Assembly (NCBI GenBank): GCA_943331005.2
Contig: CALQJX020000012.1
Location: 1 to 64,000 of the forward strand
DNA: 64,000 nt
Origin: Bordetella parapertussis
Lineage (GTDB): Bacteria > Bacteroidota > Bacteroidia > Chitinophagales > Chitinophagaceae
Direction of reading: 5' to 3'
Below, one piece after another: positions 8,300 through 17,133 of this stretch. Both the position numbers and the translations under genes were made by a program. Position 1 is the first letter of the stretch; each line of letters starts with the position of its first letter. The notes under the pieces are model-generated. The model did not search any database. It was not told the DNA's origin and worked only from the letters and a program-made list of their open reading frames with translations.

Positions 8300-8334
8300 A
8301 TTTGACATAAATAACAAATGACAGATTGGTACAA

Positions 8335-8382
8335 ACTTATAACAGAGAAGCCATCCTGATGGATGGCTTCTCTGTTATAAGT
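8335..8382. terminator. Perfect 22-bp hairpin ending the gldKLMN operon
   Basis: A perfect 22-bp inverted repeat (ACTTATAACAGAGAAGCCAT...) with a 4-base loop, 12 bases beyond the stop of the last minus-strand gene of the gld operon and facing convergent mtgA. It is symmetrical and could stop transcription from both sides. There is no long T tract on either strand. Confidence 0.65.
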
Positions 8383-8394
8383 AGTTGAAAATAT

Positions 8395-9165
8395 TTAATA
8401 TTCTGAAGGGTGCATAATGTAGAACCTGAAACCTACAGACATTACAGTATATACATCATTGCTTTTGTTTGCAAGATAAGGTGGTTTATAACCATCAATG
8501 TAATCAGACATAGTTGAGGTATACTGGAAGTTTGCATTGAAAACACAACCCTTAAATATCCAGAATTGAGGAATATGAAGATTGTAACCAACGTTCATGG
8601 GAATATACAATGCTGTAGAATTAGTAAGCATTGTAGGATTCCCAGTCTCAACCTGACCAGGTAAAGACTCAGGGAAATTTGCTATCCTTTTAAGGTCATT
8701 ATTGATAATACCAATACCTACGCCACCATAAAAACCACCTATTATACGCAAAAGGGGATTATCATAATACTCTCTGTCCATAACTGAGAACAGGGTACCA
8801 AGTTCAACAGCTATGTGCTGATCAACCGAAGTGAAATGGTTGAAGCTGCGCATCTGTGTGTATGGGTCGCGAGTAGAAAGATCACCAACAGAAACTGTCC
8901 AACCATAACTGATAGTAGGCGTAATATTCTTTTCAAAATAACCCAAATAAACAGGTTGAGGTTTAGAATAAGACCAGTCACCATACATTTTAGAAGAACC
9001 GAGTCCAAAACCCACACTGAAATTATGGGCGTTGTAACCTTGCTCACCTATGTCATAGGCGGTGTTATTCCTTTCCCTCACACTGATATCAGTACGAACC
9101 TGCGCCATAAGAGTAGAGCAAGCAGCGATACCGAGGGTTAATAATAAAAAGAATTTTGTTTTCAT
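8395..9165 (-). CDS. Probable outer-membrane protein downstream of gldN
   Basis: About 256 residues from the ATG at 9165 (a GTG lies two codons upstream). It starts with a signal peptide (MKTKFFLLLTLGIAACSTLMAQ). The mature part alternates polar and hydrophobic residues and is rich in Gly and Tyr/Phe (SVGFGLGSSKMYGDW, GGFYGGVGIGI, SVGFRFYIM at the C-terminus), as in an outer-membrane beta-barrel with a terminal aromatic strand. No named family recognised. It is the last gene of the gldK-L-M-N run, 38 bases after gldN, so it may work with the type IX secretion apparatus; that link is inferred from position only. Confidence 0.8.
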   Translation of the reverse strand: MKTKFFLLLTLGIAACSTLMAQVRTDISVRERNNTAYDIGEQGYNAHNFSVGFGLGSSKMYGDWSYSKPQPVYLGYFEKNITPTISYGWTVSVGDLSTRDPYTQMRSFNHFTSVDQHIAVELGTLFSVMDREYYDNPLLRIIGGFYGGVGIGIINNDLKRIANFPESLPGQVETGNPTMLTNSTALYIPMNVGYNLHIPQFWIFKGCVFNANFQYTSTMSDYIDGYKPPYLANKSNDVYTVMSVGFRFYIMHPSEY

Positions 9166-9202
9166 ACACACTTATTGAAAATAGGCACTGGTAAACAGAA
9201 AA

Positions 9203-10222
9203 TTAGTATTTCCACAGATTACGTTTGTAATTCTGAATCTCACGTTCTATACGATCAGACTCTTTTTTCTGCCTTGCTTCGTCACTAGGATATTTATCCC
9301 TGATACGAAGATCTGCCGGGTTTGATTCTTTAACGATCCTTGACTTGAACCTACGCTGAACAAACATGTCATCATAGCTTTCGTTGTAGATATCACGCTG
9401 TGGGTCTATTACTTCCCTTGCGGCAAACAGATTACGGCACTGTGGGTAATACAACCAGAAAGGGTGCTGTTCTCCAAGCAATTCACCAGAGCTTGACTTC
9501 AACCTCCTTACAGGAGAAAGTCCTATAACCTGAGTGATAACCCTACCACGAGTTTTATCGAAGTAGATATCTTCTTTGATCTCAAACTTTGTTACTGAGT
9601 CAGCATTGAAGTCGTTGAAAACGGTTTTAGAACCAGTCTGCTCACCAGAGATAGAATCGAAGATCGGAACGATCTGGCTATCTGTGAATATTTTCAACAC
9701 CTTTTCATAGGTAAGCTGCTTTTTGAAAGACTCATCCTGATAAGCGATCAACTTTTTGTATTTGATCGCGTCCATAATGAGCTGCATCAGCGTTTCACCA
9801 GGCATTGCAAATATCTTGTTGGTAGAGTCGTTAAGATCTATCTCCCTCCAGATACGTTTATAGAACTTGATATTATTCTTATTCTCTTTCGGGAAAGCGA
9901 ACGGCTTTGCACCTTTGAGGTTTGTTTGTTTATAATATCCATCAACCGGCTTTGAAGTATCCAAAGAGAAGTCGTTGGCGAAACCAGTATCAGAAGACAC
10001 AAGATCAGCAAAAGGGTTTTCTTCCTCTGCAGGAGGCGGAGGAGTAGCCTTAGCTATAGCAGCAAGGCTATCGGCAGCACGTGCAGCAGCGAGGCTGTCA
10101 GCATTTACTGTGTTTTCCGTCTTTTTCTTTTTCTTCTTTTTAGGTGTCGTTTGCGCATTCATATAGGTGGTGATTCCTAACGAGCTTGCAACGAATAAAA
10201 TAAACAGTGCGTTCTTTTTCAT
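9203..10222 (-). CDS. gldN: Type IX secretion / gliding protein GldN
   Basis: Periplasmic component that associates with GldK in the ring of the T9SS and is needed for secretion of CTD-tagged proteins. The 339-residue product has a signal peptide (cleavage after MNAQ, residue 24), followed at once by a run of seven lysines (28-34) and an Ala/Ser/Asp-rich linker to about residue 75. The folded part contains IWREIDLNDSTNKIFAMPGETL, typical of the GldN/PorN family, and ends in a charged segment. It lies 30 bases downstream of gldM in the conserved K-L-M-N order, which fixes the identification. The polylysine stretch right after the cleavage site is unusual. Confidence 0.95.
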   Translation of the reverse strand: MKKNALFILFVASSLGITTYMNAQTTPKKKKKKKTENTVNADSLAAARAADSLAAIAKATPPPPAEEENPFADLVSSDTGFANDFSLDTSKPVDGYYKQTNLKGAKPFAFPKENKNNIKFYKRIWREIDLNDSTNKIFAMPGETLMQLIMDAIKYKKLIAYQDESFKKQLTYEKVLKIFTDSQIVPIFDSISGEQTGSKTVFNDFNADSVTKFEIKEDIYFDKTRGRVITQVIGLSPVRRLKSSSGELLGEQHPFWLYYPQCRNLFAAREVIDPQRDIYNESYDDMFVQRRFKSRIVKESNPADLRIRDKYPSDEARQKKESDRIEREIQNYKRNLWKY

Positions 10223-10252
10223 AGAAATTTCAATAATTTAAAATCATTCAGT

Positions 10253-11782
10253 TTACTCAACAGTAAAGGTTATAGGATCCAGCTGACGCTTCATACCATC
10301 AGGACCTGTAGCAAACACGTTATCAATTGTAACGCGTGAACCAGAAGTTATGCCCTGCATACCTGCAGACATAGCCGGTGTAAATGCGTTGCTGTTAGCT
10401 TCGAATACCAGTGGCTCGCTACGAGGCTTGATCACATACATTGTGAAGTGCTGTATAGAGAACGGAGCATCGAAATCGAAATCTTCCAGTACGGCAAAAA
10501 TCCTGTTTTGTGCTTTCATTGCGCCAGTGCTCAACTTACCACCAGATTTACCACCGAATTTAACACGTGGAGGAGGTATACGTTTGATACGGAATTCAGT
10601 AGCACCCAGTGTAGTAGTTTTACCACCATCGAGCATACCAGTAACAGTAACAGTTACTTTACCTACAGTTTTCACTTCAACATTGTAAGTTCCTCCACTT
10701 CCTTTGATCTCACCAGCACTGATGCTAACTTTGATCTTGTCTTTTGAAAAACCAGGAGCTGATACGGAAACAGGGTTTGGAACACCAATGTAGAACACGT
10801 TCATCTTATCTGGAGAAACTACAGCTGATGGACGAGCCACAGTATAAGTCTGCTCTTTAGTTTTGTATTCTTTGATGGTACCGTCAGCCTGTTTAACTTT
10901 AATAGTACCTACCCATTTGTAGTCGCCTTCTCTAGAAGCAGTAACAGTGTAAAGACCTTTACCATCAACAACTTTCAGCGTTTGACCGCCAACTGTTACT
11001 TCAGGATTAGCTTTAGAATCTGATGCTGTCAGGAACACGTCAGCAGCATACTGCTGACCTGTAAGTACATAAGAAGTAGGTGCTACAGCTACCGCATCGA
11101 AACGATCAAGGTTGATAACCGCCTTATCTACATCGCCAAGGATCTTTTTGATAGCCTCAGCTTCAGAGTTACGCATATCCGCCTGGATCTTTGTAAGTGC
11201 AGTAATAGCTGCTGTCAGAGGAATACCATCACCGAAGTTAGATTCTTCCCAAGATGTTTTGATACCACCTTTACGTGTAATAGGATCTTCAGCTGTAAGA
11301 GCCATTTTAATATCCTTGTCTTTAGGCGGCAACTGACTTAAGATTGCGGCTCTTGTAGCTTCGATCTTTTCTTTCAGCAATTTTGCTTTACCTTTTCTTA
11401 CCAGCATACGAGGAGAGATATCGATATCATCACGACTCTTTATATCTCCGGTTTCATCAAGACCACCTGCAGTCTTAATAAGCTCGTCTTTGGTATCATT
11501 GATCATTTTGTCCAGATCTGCAACTGCAGTTTTTACTTTCTGGGCTTTTTCCCAAACCGGACGTGCGCGTTCCGGTTCATTTTTAAGTTTAGTGGCTTCA
11601 AAATTTGATAAAGCGTTGTCTACGGTAGCTTTAACATTTGCAGATGATGTACTTAGACTTTCAGTCAGGTTCCTGAATGCATCAAGAACGTGATCTGTTA
11701 CGGTAGTTGCGGCTAGACCCAACAACACCAGGTAAAGTATACCCATCATCTTCTGCCGGGGTGTTTCATTTACTCCTGCCAT
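10253..11782 (-). CDS. gldM: Type IX secretion motor protein GldM
   Basis: Single-span inner-membrane protein that with GldL forms the proton-driven rotary motor of the T9SS; its long periplasmic part contacts the GldK/GldN ring. The 509-residue product starts MAGVNETPRQKMMGILYLVLLGL, the highly conserved GldM N-terminus, with the membrane helix at about 13-32. Residues 35-220 are helical, and the rest consists of beta-sandwich domains with AVVSPDKMNVFYIGVPNPVSV and GSRVTIDNVFATGPDG, characteristic of the family. It sits 80 bases downstream of gldL and 30 upstream of gldN. Confidence 0.97.
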   Translation of the reverse strand: MAGVNETPRQKMMGILYLVLLGLAATTVTDHVLDAFRNLTESLSTSSANVKATVDNALSNFEATKLKNEPERARPVWEKAQKVKTAVADLDKMINDTKDELIKTAGGLDETGDIKSRDDIDISPRMLVRKGKAKLLKEKIEATRAAILSQLPPKDKDIKMALTAEDPITRKGGIKTSWEESNFGDGIPLTAAITALTKIQADMRNSEAEAIKKILGDVDKAVINLDRFDAVAVAPTSYVLTGQQYAADVFLTASDSKANPEVTVGGQTLKVVDGKGLYTVTASREGDYKWVGTIKVKQADGTIKEYKTKEQTYTVARPSAVVSPDKMNVFYIGVPNPVSVSAPGFSKDKIKVSISAGEIKGSGGTYNVEVKTVGKVTVTVTGMLDGGKTTTLGATEFRIKRIPPPRVKFGGKSGGKLSTGAMKAQNRIFAVLEDFDFDAPFSIQHFTMYVIKPRSEPLVFEANSNAFTPAMSAGMQGITSGSRVTIDNVFATGPDGMKRQLDPITFTVE

Positions 11783-11862
11783 GCGTTTGTGATTTTATAA
11801 ATTTTCTTAATGGGTGTGATTAGTAAATAGTTTGAATTTGATAATGATTGCAATAAAAAAGA

Positions 11863-12588
11863 TTAGTTCTTTTTGAAAGCATCAACCTGAGCCTGATAGA
11901 TACGAGCGAGGTCAGAAAGATTTTTGTTGTAAACCTTGATCCCGTTCGTTGTGGCTTCAAATTCTTTAATCATGCTCTGAGAAGCAGCACCCATTTGATT
12001 TAACGCAAGCAGTGTTTTGTTGAACTGGTCGAAGTTTGTATTCATATCTCCAATATTCTTAGAGAACGATTTCATACCTGCACCTGCACTTTCAAATTCT
12101 TTCATCATAGTAACAGAGATACCTGACATCTGGCTAACAGCCTGTAGAGATTTGTTGAAAGCATCGAAACCACCTGAAACTGAAGTCATGTTGTCGCGGA
12201 ATTTCTTCACGTCACCGGTAGCAGTTTCGATCTCTTTGATAAAGTTTGTAGTAGAACCAGCAGAACCAGCGATTGCGTTTACTGACTGTACTGTTTTGGT
12301 GAACTGCTCGAAACCTTTAGTAAGACCTTCCACTACTTTTGGAGTTACTGCTGAATTCAGCATATCGCTCAGATTTGAGTCACTACCTGTGGCTTCATCA
12401 GCAGACTCTCTTGCAGCCCAACCAAGGATTGCGAACAAAATTGATTCTGTAATAAGACCGAGACCGATCATATATTCACCACCTTTCCAGTGGAGGATCT
12501 TAAACATCAGACCAAGGATTACAATACTTGCGCCGAAGGAGATTACCGAATTAAGACCAATTTTCTTTTTTGCATTTGGATTGCTCAT
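11863..12588 (-). CDS. gldL: Type IX secretion motor protein GldL
   Basis: Inner-membrane motor subunit that forms a pentamer around the GldM helices and conducts protons. The 241-residue product has two membrane helices (about 14-33 and 39-58) joined by the HWKGGEY turn; the second carries Glu48 in LITESILFA, matching the buried glutamate needed for function in studied GldL proteins. The remainder is a long cytoplasmic region of heptad-like helical repeats (about 85-240) rich in Ser, Thr, Asn and Lys, with repeated MxKEFE and FNK-L words. Located between gldK and gldM in the standard order. Confidence 0.96.
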   Translation of the reverse strand: MSNPNAKKKIGLNSVISFGASIVILGLMFKILHWKGGEYMIGLGLITESILFAILGWAARESADEATGSDSNLSDMLNSAVTPKVVEGLTKGFEQFTKTVQSVNAIAGSAGSTTNFIKEIETATGDVKKFRDNMTSVSGGFDAFNKSLQAVSQMSGISVTMMKEFESAGAGMKSFSKNIGDMNTNFDQFNKTLLALNQMGAASQSMIKEFEATTNGIKVYNKNLSDLARIYQAQVDAFKKN

Positions 12589-12667
12589 AATAAGTTGGGA
12601 TTTGTGTGTTAGAATTAATTTATTAATGGATTAGATTTAGAACTCTGTGAATGGTTATTAAGCTTTG

Positions 12668-14467
12668 TTATTTTTTAGATTTAGCAGCTGTTGGTTTAGA
12701 AACAGGTTTTGCAACTGGTTTTACAGAACTTGTTTCCCTTCTACGGGTAGCAACTGATTTAGAAAGAATTTCCGGAGCAGACATTACACACCTGAAACCG
12801 ATGTAGCAGTGTACAATATCCTGTAATTCGAAATCGCGTGTGAATGGGCTAAGTGCTTTTGCATTGCTCACAAAAGAACCTCCCCTTACCACTTTGCGCC
12901 TCATAGCATCACCATCTTTCGGCTCAGCATCATAGAGAAGAACAGGGTTAACATCTGAAACGAATGCGAAAGCCGAAGGACTGTAAGCATCAAGTACCCA
13001 CTCTGCTACGTTACCTATCATGTTATAAACACCGAACTCGTTTGGCGCATAAGACATAACAGGGAGTGTGAAGTTTGCACCATCTTCTGTATAGTCACCT
13101 TCTTCCTGTTTGAAGTTTACAAGCAGGCTGCCATTACGATCTTTATCTACAGGTGTTGCATCTTTATCTGGTTTAGCTGTAGCTTTTGGCGCAACTGCTA
13201 CTTCCTCTTCTGCTTCTTCGTCTTTATTTTTTTTCTTCTTTTTCTTTTTCTTACCATTACCATCTTCGTCTTCTGCAACAGGAGTAGAAGTAGCATCTGT
13301 AGCTGCAGTTATTGCAGAAAGTGCAGCGCTATCGGTAGTTGGTATTGGAGCACCTGTAGAATCGGTAGCTGTTTTTGCAGCTACTGCAGCAGAATCAACT
13401 GTTTCAACATCTGGTTCTGGTGTAGCCATAGGTTGGTTTGTGTTCCTGATATCTTTACCAGCTGCATAAACCCACTGTGCTTCTGAAGGAAGGCTATATT
13501 GCAATTTGTAGTATTTCAGATAATCTGCAATGTTAGCATAGTCGAAGTTAGTGTGGCTTCTCCATGCGGCGAAAGCGCGAGCCTGTTTCCAGGTAACACC
13601 AACTACAGGATAATCATCGAAAGGAGGCTGTGTGAAATAGTTCTCAACCAGTATTTCTACCTGCGAGTTGTTTAGATCCTTGAACCAGATCTTTTCATCA
13701 GGATAAACATTGATTGGCTCTGTTGCATACTCACCTATTTTCACGTTTTTGTTAGTACCTGTAGCTTTGAGGTAAGTGTAGTTGTAGACAAAGAGTTCTT
13801 CTTTGATCTTTCCTGTAACCGGATCGAACATAGGTGCGATCTTAGATTTCATTTCATCGTCACTGCTTTCGAAGATATCTTTATGCTTTACGATATCCCA
13901 GTTGATGCGCCTTCTGATAATATTACCTGCACTGTCAGTTACTGCAGAGGAAGTAGCAGTAGCCGAAGTTGTAGCTGTTACTGGAGTTGTAGCTGCAGTA
14001 GGAATATCGCCACCAACTGCGCTAAGTAAAGTATCCTTAACTGTTACGGTATCTACCTTAACTGTTTCATTCTTTGTGTTTTCGTCTTTCCAACCGCCCG
14101 GAGGAGGATCTAGGAAATACTTATCTTCTTTAAGATAGTTAACAATTGCAATAGAGTCTATAACCCACTCCGTGAACATACGGTACTGCTGATTGGTAAC
14201 CTCTGTCTTATCTATATAGAAAGAACTAAGACTAACCCTTTTCTTGCTGTTAGTATCTGTAGAAGACTGACTGTATTTAATGGTAACAGAACCACCTGGT
14301 ACGTATACCATGCCCGGAGGCGCTGCAAGCGTGAGATGCCTGTATGGAATGACAGGGCGCGTGCGCGATTTATGGTAATTCGGGTTCTCCTGGGCAATAG
14401 AGTTTGTTGATAAAGAGGATGCAATAAGTAGAACTCCAGTGAACAACAAGGATCTCTTTATGGACAT
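12668..14467 (-). CDS. gldK: Type IX secretion ring protein GldK, with split FGE-like domain
   Basis: GldK/PorK forms the periplasmic ring of the T9SS with GldN and resembles formylglycine-generating (sulfatase-modifying) enzymes. I start at the ATG at 14467 (about 599 residues), which gives a clean signal peptide (MSIKRSLLFTGVLLIASSLSTNSIAQ). FGE-like blocks are visible: PPGMVYVPGG near 45-55, KTEVTNQQYRMFTEWV, SLPSEAQWVYAAG, NMIGNVAEWVLDAYSP and VVRGGSFVSN...YIGFRCVM near the end. Two low-complexity inserts interrupt them: about 136-184 (Thr/Ala/Val) and about 346-449 (Ala/Thr/Asp/Glu with a run of eight lysines). No lipobox cysteine is present, although described GldK/PorK proteins are lipoproteins. 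First gene of gldKLMN. Confidence 0.95.
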   Translation of the reverse strand: MSIKRSLLFTGVLLIASSLSTNSIAQENPNYHKSRTRPVIPYRHLTLAAPPGMVYVPGGSVTIKYSQSSTDTNSKKRVSLSSFYIDKTEVTNQQYRMFTEWVIDSIAIVNYLKEDKYFLDPPPGGWKDENTKNETVKVDTVTVKDTLLSAVGGDIPTAATTPVTATTSATATSSAVTDSAGNIIRRRINWDIVKHKDIFESSDDEMKSKIAPMFDPVTGKIKEELFVYNYTYLKATGTNKNVKIGEYATEPINVYPDEKIWFKDLNNSQVEILVENYFTQPPFDDYPVVGVTWKQARAFAAWRSHTNFDYANIADYLKYYKLQYSLPSEAQWVYAAGKDIRNTNQPMATPEPDVETVDSAAVAAKTATDSTGAPIPTTDSAALSAITAATDATSTPVAEDEDGNGKKKKKKKKNKDEEAEEEVAVAPKATAKPDKDATPVDKDRNGSLLVNFKQEEGDYTEDGANFTLPVMSYAPNEFGVYNMIGNVAEWVLDAYSPSAFAFVSDVNPVLLYDAEPKDGDAMRRKVVRGGSFVSNAKALSPFTRDFELQDIVHCYIGFRCVMSAPEILSKSVATRRRETSSVKPVAKPVSKPTAAKSKK

Positions 14468-14563
14468 ACGTGTAATTTTTATTAATTTAAAAATGTGCGT
14501 TAAAATAGTGCTTTCAAATAAAAAATCGGTTAAAATTCCTAATTTCTCTCGGCTTACAGTGTG

Positions 14564-14571
14564 CAAATATA
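14564..14571 (-). promoter_or_regulatory. Putative gldKLMN promoter -7 box
   Basis: Minus strand reads TATATTTG, an exact TAnnTTTG match, 97 bases upstream of the gldK start. No clear TTG -33 at the usual distance. It predicts a leader of roughly 90 bases. Confidence 0.45.
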
Positions 14572-14587
14572 TACTAAAAACCATCAC

Positions 14588-15255
14588 CAGAAGTGTTACT
14601 AAGCTAATAAATTAATAACAAAATAATTAGCTTGTAACCCACCAATTTGCGCTTGGCAATGGTTGATTTGCCGGATACAAAACGTATCTCGACTGCGTAA
14701 AGATAAATAAGTTCTTTAAAATGCAAAAAGTTTTCAAAAAAAATAGCACAAATTTCATCCTCAATGACCATCAAACAACACTCTTCTGACCATTTAATCG
14801 TCTGTGTTATAGTTCAACAACCAATTAATAATCAATGCAGGAAAAGTTAAAAAGAAGTTTTTTTATCGATGTAAATATGTCTTTAATATATTTTTAGTGA
14901 AAACCAAATTCGAATAAATTGTTGTTAATAATTCACTAACTAAAGTTCAAAAAAATAATTGAATCTAAAGTAGCATTTACGAAATATAATACTATGTACA
15001 TAATGACCTCCATGAGTGTGTAATAATATAGAACAAATTAGCACTAATTAAAAGTATGTGGTTATAATATGCTTATCTGATGGCATGGCAGAAGCTACAA
15101 AAGCGACAATATTACCAGATACCTAAAATCTATTGTATTTCTGTTGCAGATTGGCAGAAACGTATGTAACAACCAGAGAAAAACTAAAAGTATTATTGTT
15201 ATCTTGCACAAAACTTTGAACCTATCCTCGTTCAATCAACATCGCTACAACAAAG
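14588..15255. other. AT-rich divergent intergenic region
   Basis: About 670 bases between gldK (minus) and the Gfo/Idh/MocA gene (plus). Strongly AT-rich with no coding ORF, tRNA or repeat seen. A weak candidate -7 box TTATCTTGC near 15198 could serve the plus-strand gene. Otherwise nothing recognised. Confidence 0.7.
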
Positions 15256-16242
15256 ATGCTAAAAATAGGAGTTTTCGGAGCAGGACATCTCGGTAAGATA
15301 CACATAGGCCAATGGCTGGAAATAGAAAATGTAGTAATAGCTGGCTTCTTTGACCCTGATGATAACAATGCATCTGCTACAGCAAACAAATTCGGGATAA
15401 AAAGGTATACTGATGTAGATGAACTCATTGCAGCTTCTGATGCATTAGACATTGTATCTACTACCACTACCCATTACGAAATTGCTAAAAAGTGTTTACT
15501 GAATTGTAAACATGTTTTTATTGAAAAACCTTTGGCACATACCCTGGAAGAAGGCAGAGAATTAGTGAATCTGGTAAAAGAAGCTAATGTAAAATGTCAG
15601 GTTGGACATGTGGAAAGATATAACCCAGCTTTCCTTGCATTGGGGGACCAACCAGTGCAACCAATGTTTATAGAAGCACACAGGCTTGCGCAATTTAATC
15701 CTAGAGGTACAGATGTATCTGTGATACTAGATCTGATGATACATGACATAGATATAGTGCTGTGTTTGGTAAAGTCTCCTGTAAAAAGAATATCCGCTAG
15801 TGGTGTTGCCGTATTGAGTGAAACTGCAGATATTGCAAATGCCCGTATAGAATTTGACAACGGATGTGTAGCCAATCTGACATCGAGCAGGATCTCCCTG
15901 AAAAAGATGCGTAAAATGCGGCTCTTTCAGCGGGATGCTTACATAGGTGTTGATTTTTTAGAGAAAAAGACAGAGATCATAAAACTGAAGGATGGTGATG
16001 CACCAGAAGAGTTACTGGACCTTCCTGTGGAACTGGGCAATGGTGAACGTAAAATAATTTCGGTGCAACTGCCTGAAATATTGCCGATCAATGCTATAAA
16101 AACGGAACTTACGGAATTTGCATCTGCTATTCTGGAAGACAAGGCGGTTAGGGTATCAGTATATGATGGTTACCAGGCAATGGATGTAGCTCACCAGATC
16201 CTCAAAAAAATGAGCCTGCACAAAGAGATGCACAATGTTTAA
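15256..16242 (+). CDS. Gfo/Idh/MocA-family NAD(P)-dependent dehydrogenase
   Basis: Cytoplasmic oxidoreductase of 328 residues. The N-terminal Rossmann fold has the nucleotide motif GVFGAGHLGKIH (5-16), followed by HVFIEKPLAHT near 90-100 with the family EKP lysine, and VGHVERYNPAF near 117-127; this last motif is shared with UDP-GlcNAc 3-dehydrogenase (GnnA)-like proteins of lipid A and surface-sugar pathways. The C-terminal alpha/beta domain contains DLMIHDIDIVL. The adjacent gene for a sugar-phosphate transferase suggests a nucleotide-sugar substrate. The exact substrate cannot be set from sequence alone. Confidence 0.9.
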   Translation: MLKIGVFGAGHLGKIHIGQWLEIENVVIAGFFDPDDNNASATANKFGIKRYTDVDELIAASDALDIVSTTTTHYEIAKKCLLNCKHVFIEKPLAHTLEEGRELVNLVKEANVKCQVGHVERYNPAFLALGDQPVQPMFIEAHRLAQFNPRGTDVSVILDLMIHDIDIVLCLVKSPVKRISASGVAVLSETADIANARIEFDNGCVANLTSSRISLKKMRKMRLFQRDAYIGVDFLEKKTEIIKLKDGDAPEELLDLPVELGNGERKIISVQLPEILPINAIKTELTEFASAILEDKAVRVSVYDGYQAMDVAHQILKKMSLHKEMHNV

Positions 16243-16278
16243 CTAAATAATGCGTTAAAATAACAGAAAAGGATAACT

Positions 16279-17130
16279 ATGTCGAAATTATACACCAATA
16301 CTGTAGTTGTATTTTTACTGTTATTGACAAGTGTACTGCAGTGGGGTTGTAATGTAATAAACCCTGCAGAAAAAGTACCTACCTACATTCATATAGATTC
16401 CTTTTCTTTTGAGAGTTCTGATCTCCATGACATAAGATACGCCTGGGTTTATTATAACAATAACCCGATCGGCGCCTTTGACCTTCCTGCAAATGTTCCG
16501 ATCATGACAACTGGCGACGGAACCTTGCAAATAACACCTGGGATTCCTATAAACGGAAGAGCAGAACGCCCGTTAGGATATCCGTTCTATAAGATCTATT
16601 CAACTACGCTGAAAGAGCAACCAGGGAAAATTCAGACCATACTGCCTACAACAGGTTATTATGACTCTGTGAAATTTACAGTGATCTCGGAATTTGAAGG
16701 TGGCATCACTAAATTTTCGAAAACAAAGGGTACAACCAGTATCAATACTACATCTGCCGACTCTCTTAAACTGGAAGGATCGGGGTCTGGCATAGTTATA
16801 CTTAGCTCCGCGGCAGATAGTTCTGAAGACAGTACCAGGACGTTTTTCAATGTACCAACAGGTGCTGCGTTTGTTGAATTCGACTATAACACATCTGTAA
16901 ACTTTACCGTGGGCATAAACGGCATGCTTGGCAGCTCTGTTGTAACTCCGGTAAACTATCTTGCGGGCATCTTACCTAATAACAAGTGGAAGAAGTTCTA
17001 TCTAAACATCACTTCGTTTGTAAGCCTCTACCCGGGCGGCAACTACTACCTGTACATAAAGACCACCCTTCCGACCGGGCAAACCAATGGACGGTTATTG
17101 ATAGACAACATAAAACTGGTAACCTTCTAG
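16279..17130 (+). CDS. Hypothetical lipoprotein in polysaccharide gene group
   Basis: The 283-residue product has a lipoprotein signal peptide with lipobox LQWGC (Cys at about residue 24), so it is a membrane-anchored, probably periplasmic or surface protein. The mature part is beta-rich and ends in a segment, about 170-283, that looks like a carbohydrate-binding or jelly-roll type fold (FVEFDYNTSVNFTVGING, GGNYYLYIKTTLPTG, RLLIDNIKLVTF); this is a visual impression only. It lies 36 bases after the dehydrogenase gene and 3 bases before the sugar transferase, so it is probably part of the same operon and may help in surface polysaccharide handling. Confidence 0.85.
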   Translation: MSKLYTNTVVVFLLLLTSVLQWGCNVINPAEKVPTYIHIDSFSFESSDLHDIRYAWVYYNNNPIGAFDLPANVPIMTTGDGTLQITPGIPINGRAERPLGYPFYKIYSTTLKEQPGKIQTILPTTGYYDSVKFTVISEFEGGITKFSKTKGTTSINTTSADSLKLEGSGSGIVILSSAADSSEDSTRTFFNVPTGAAFVEFDYNTSVNFTVGINGMLGSSVVTPVNYLAGILPNNKWKKFYLNITSFVSLYPGGNYYLYIKTTLPTGQTNGRLLIDNIKLVTF

Positions 17131-17133
17131 CAA

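Noticed and set aside
12017..12634. 205-codon ORF on the plus strand opposite gldL
   Set aside because: It is fully antisense to a well-supported gldL and has no recognisable domain or codon bias of its own.
14588..15255. Structured RNA or sigma-54 promoter in the gldK upstream gap
   Set aside because: A TTGGCA...TTGC-like pair near 14653 has the wrong spacing, and no strong stem was found.
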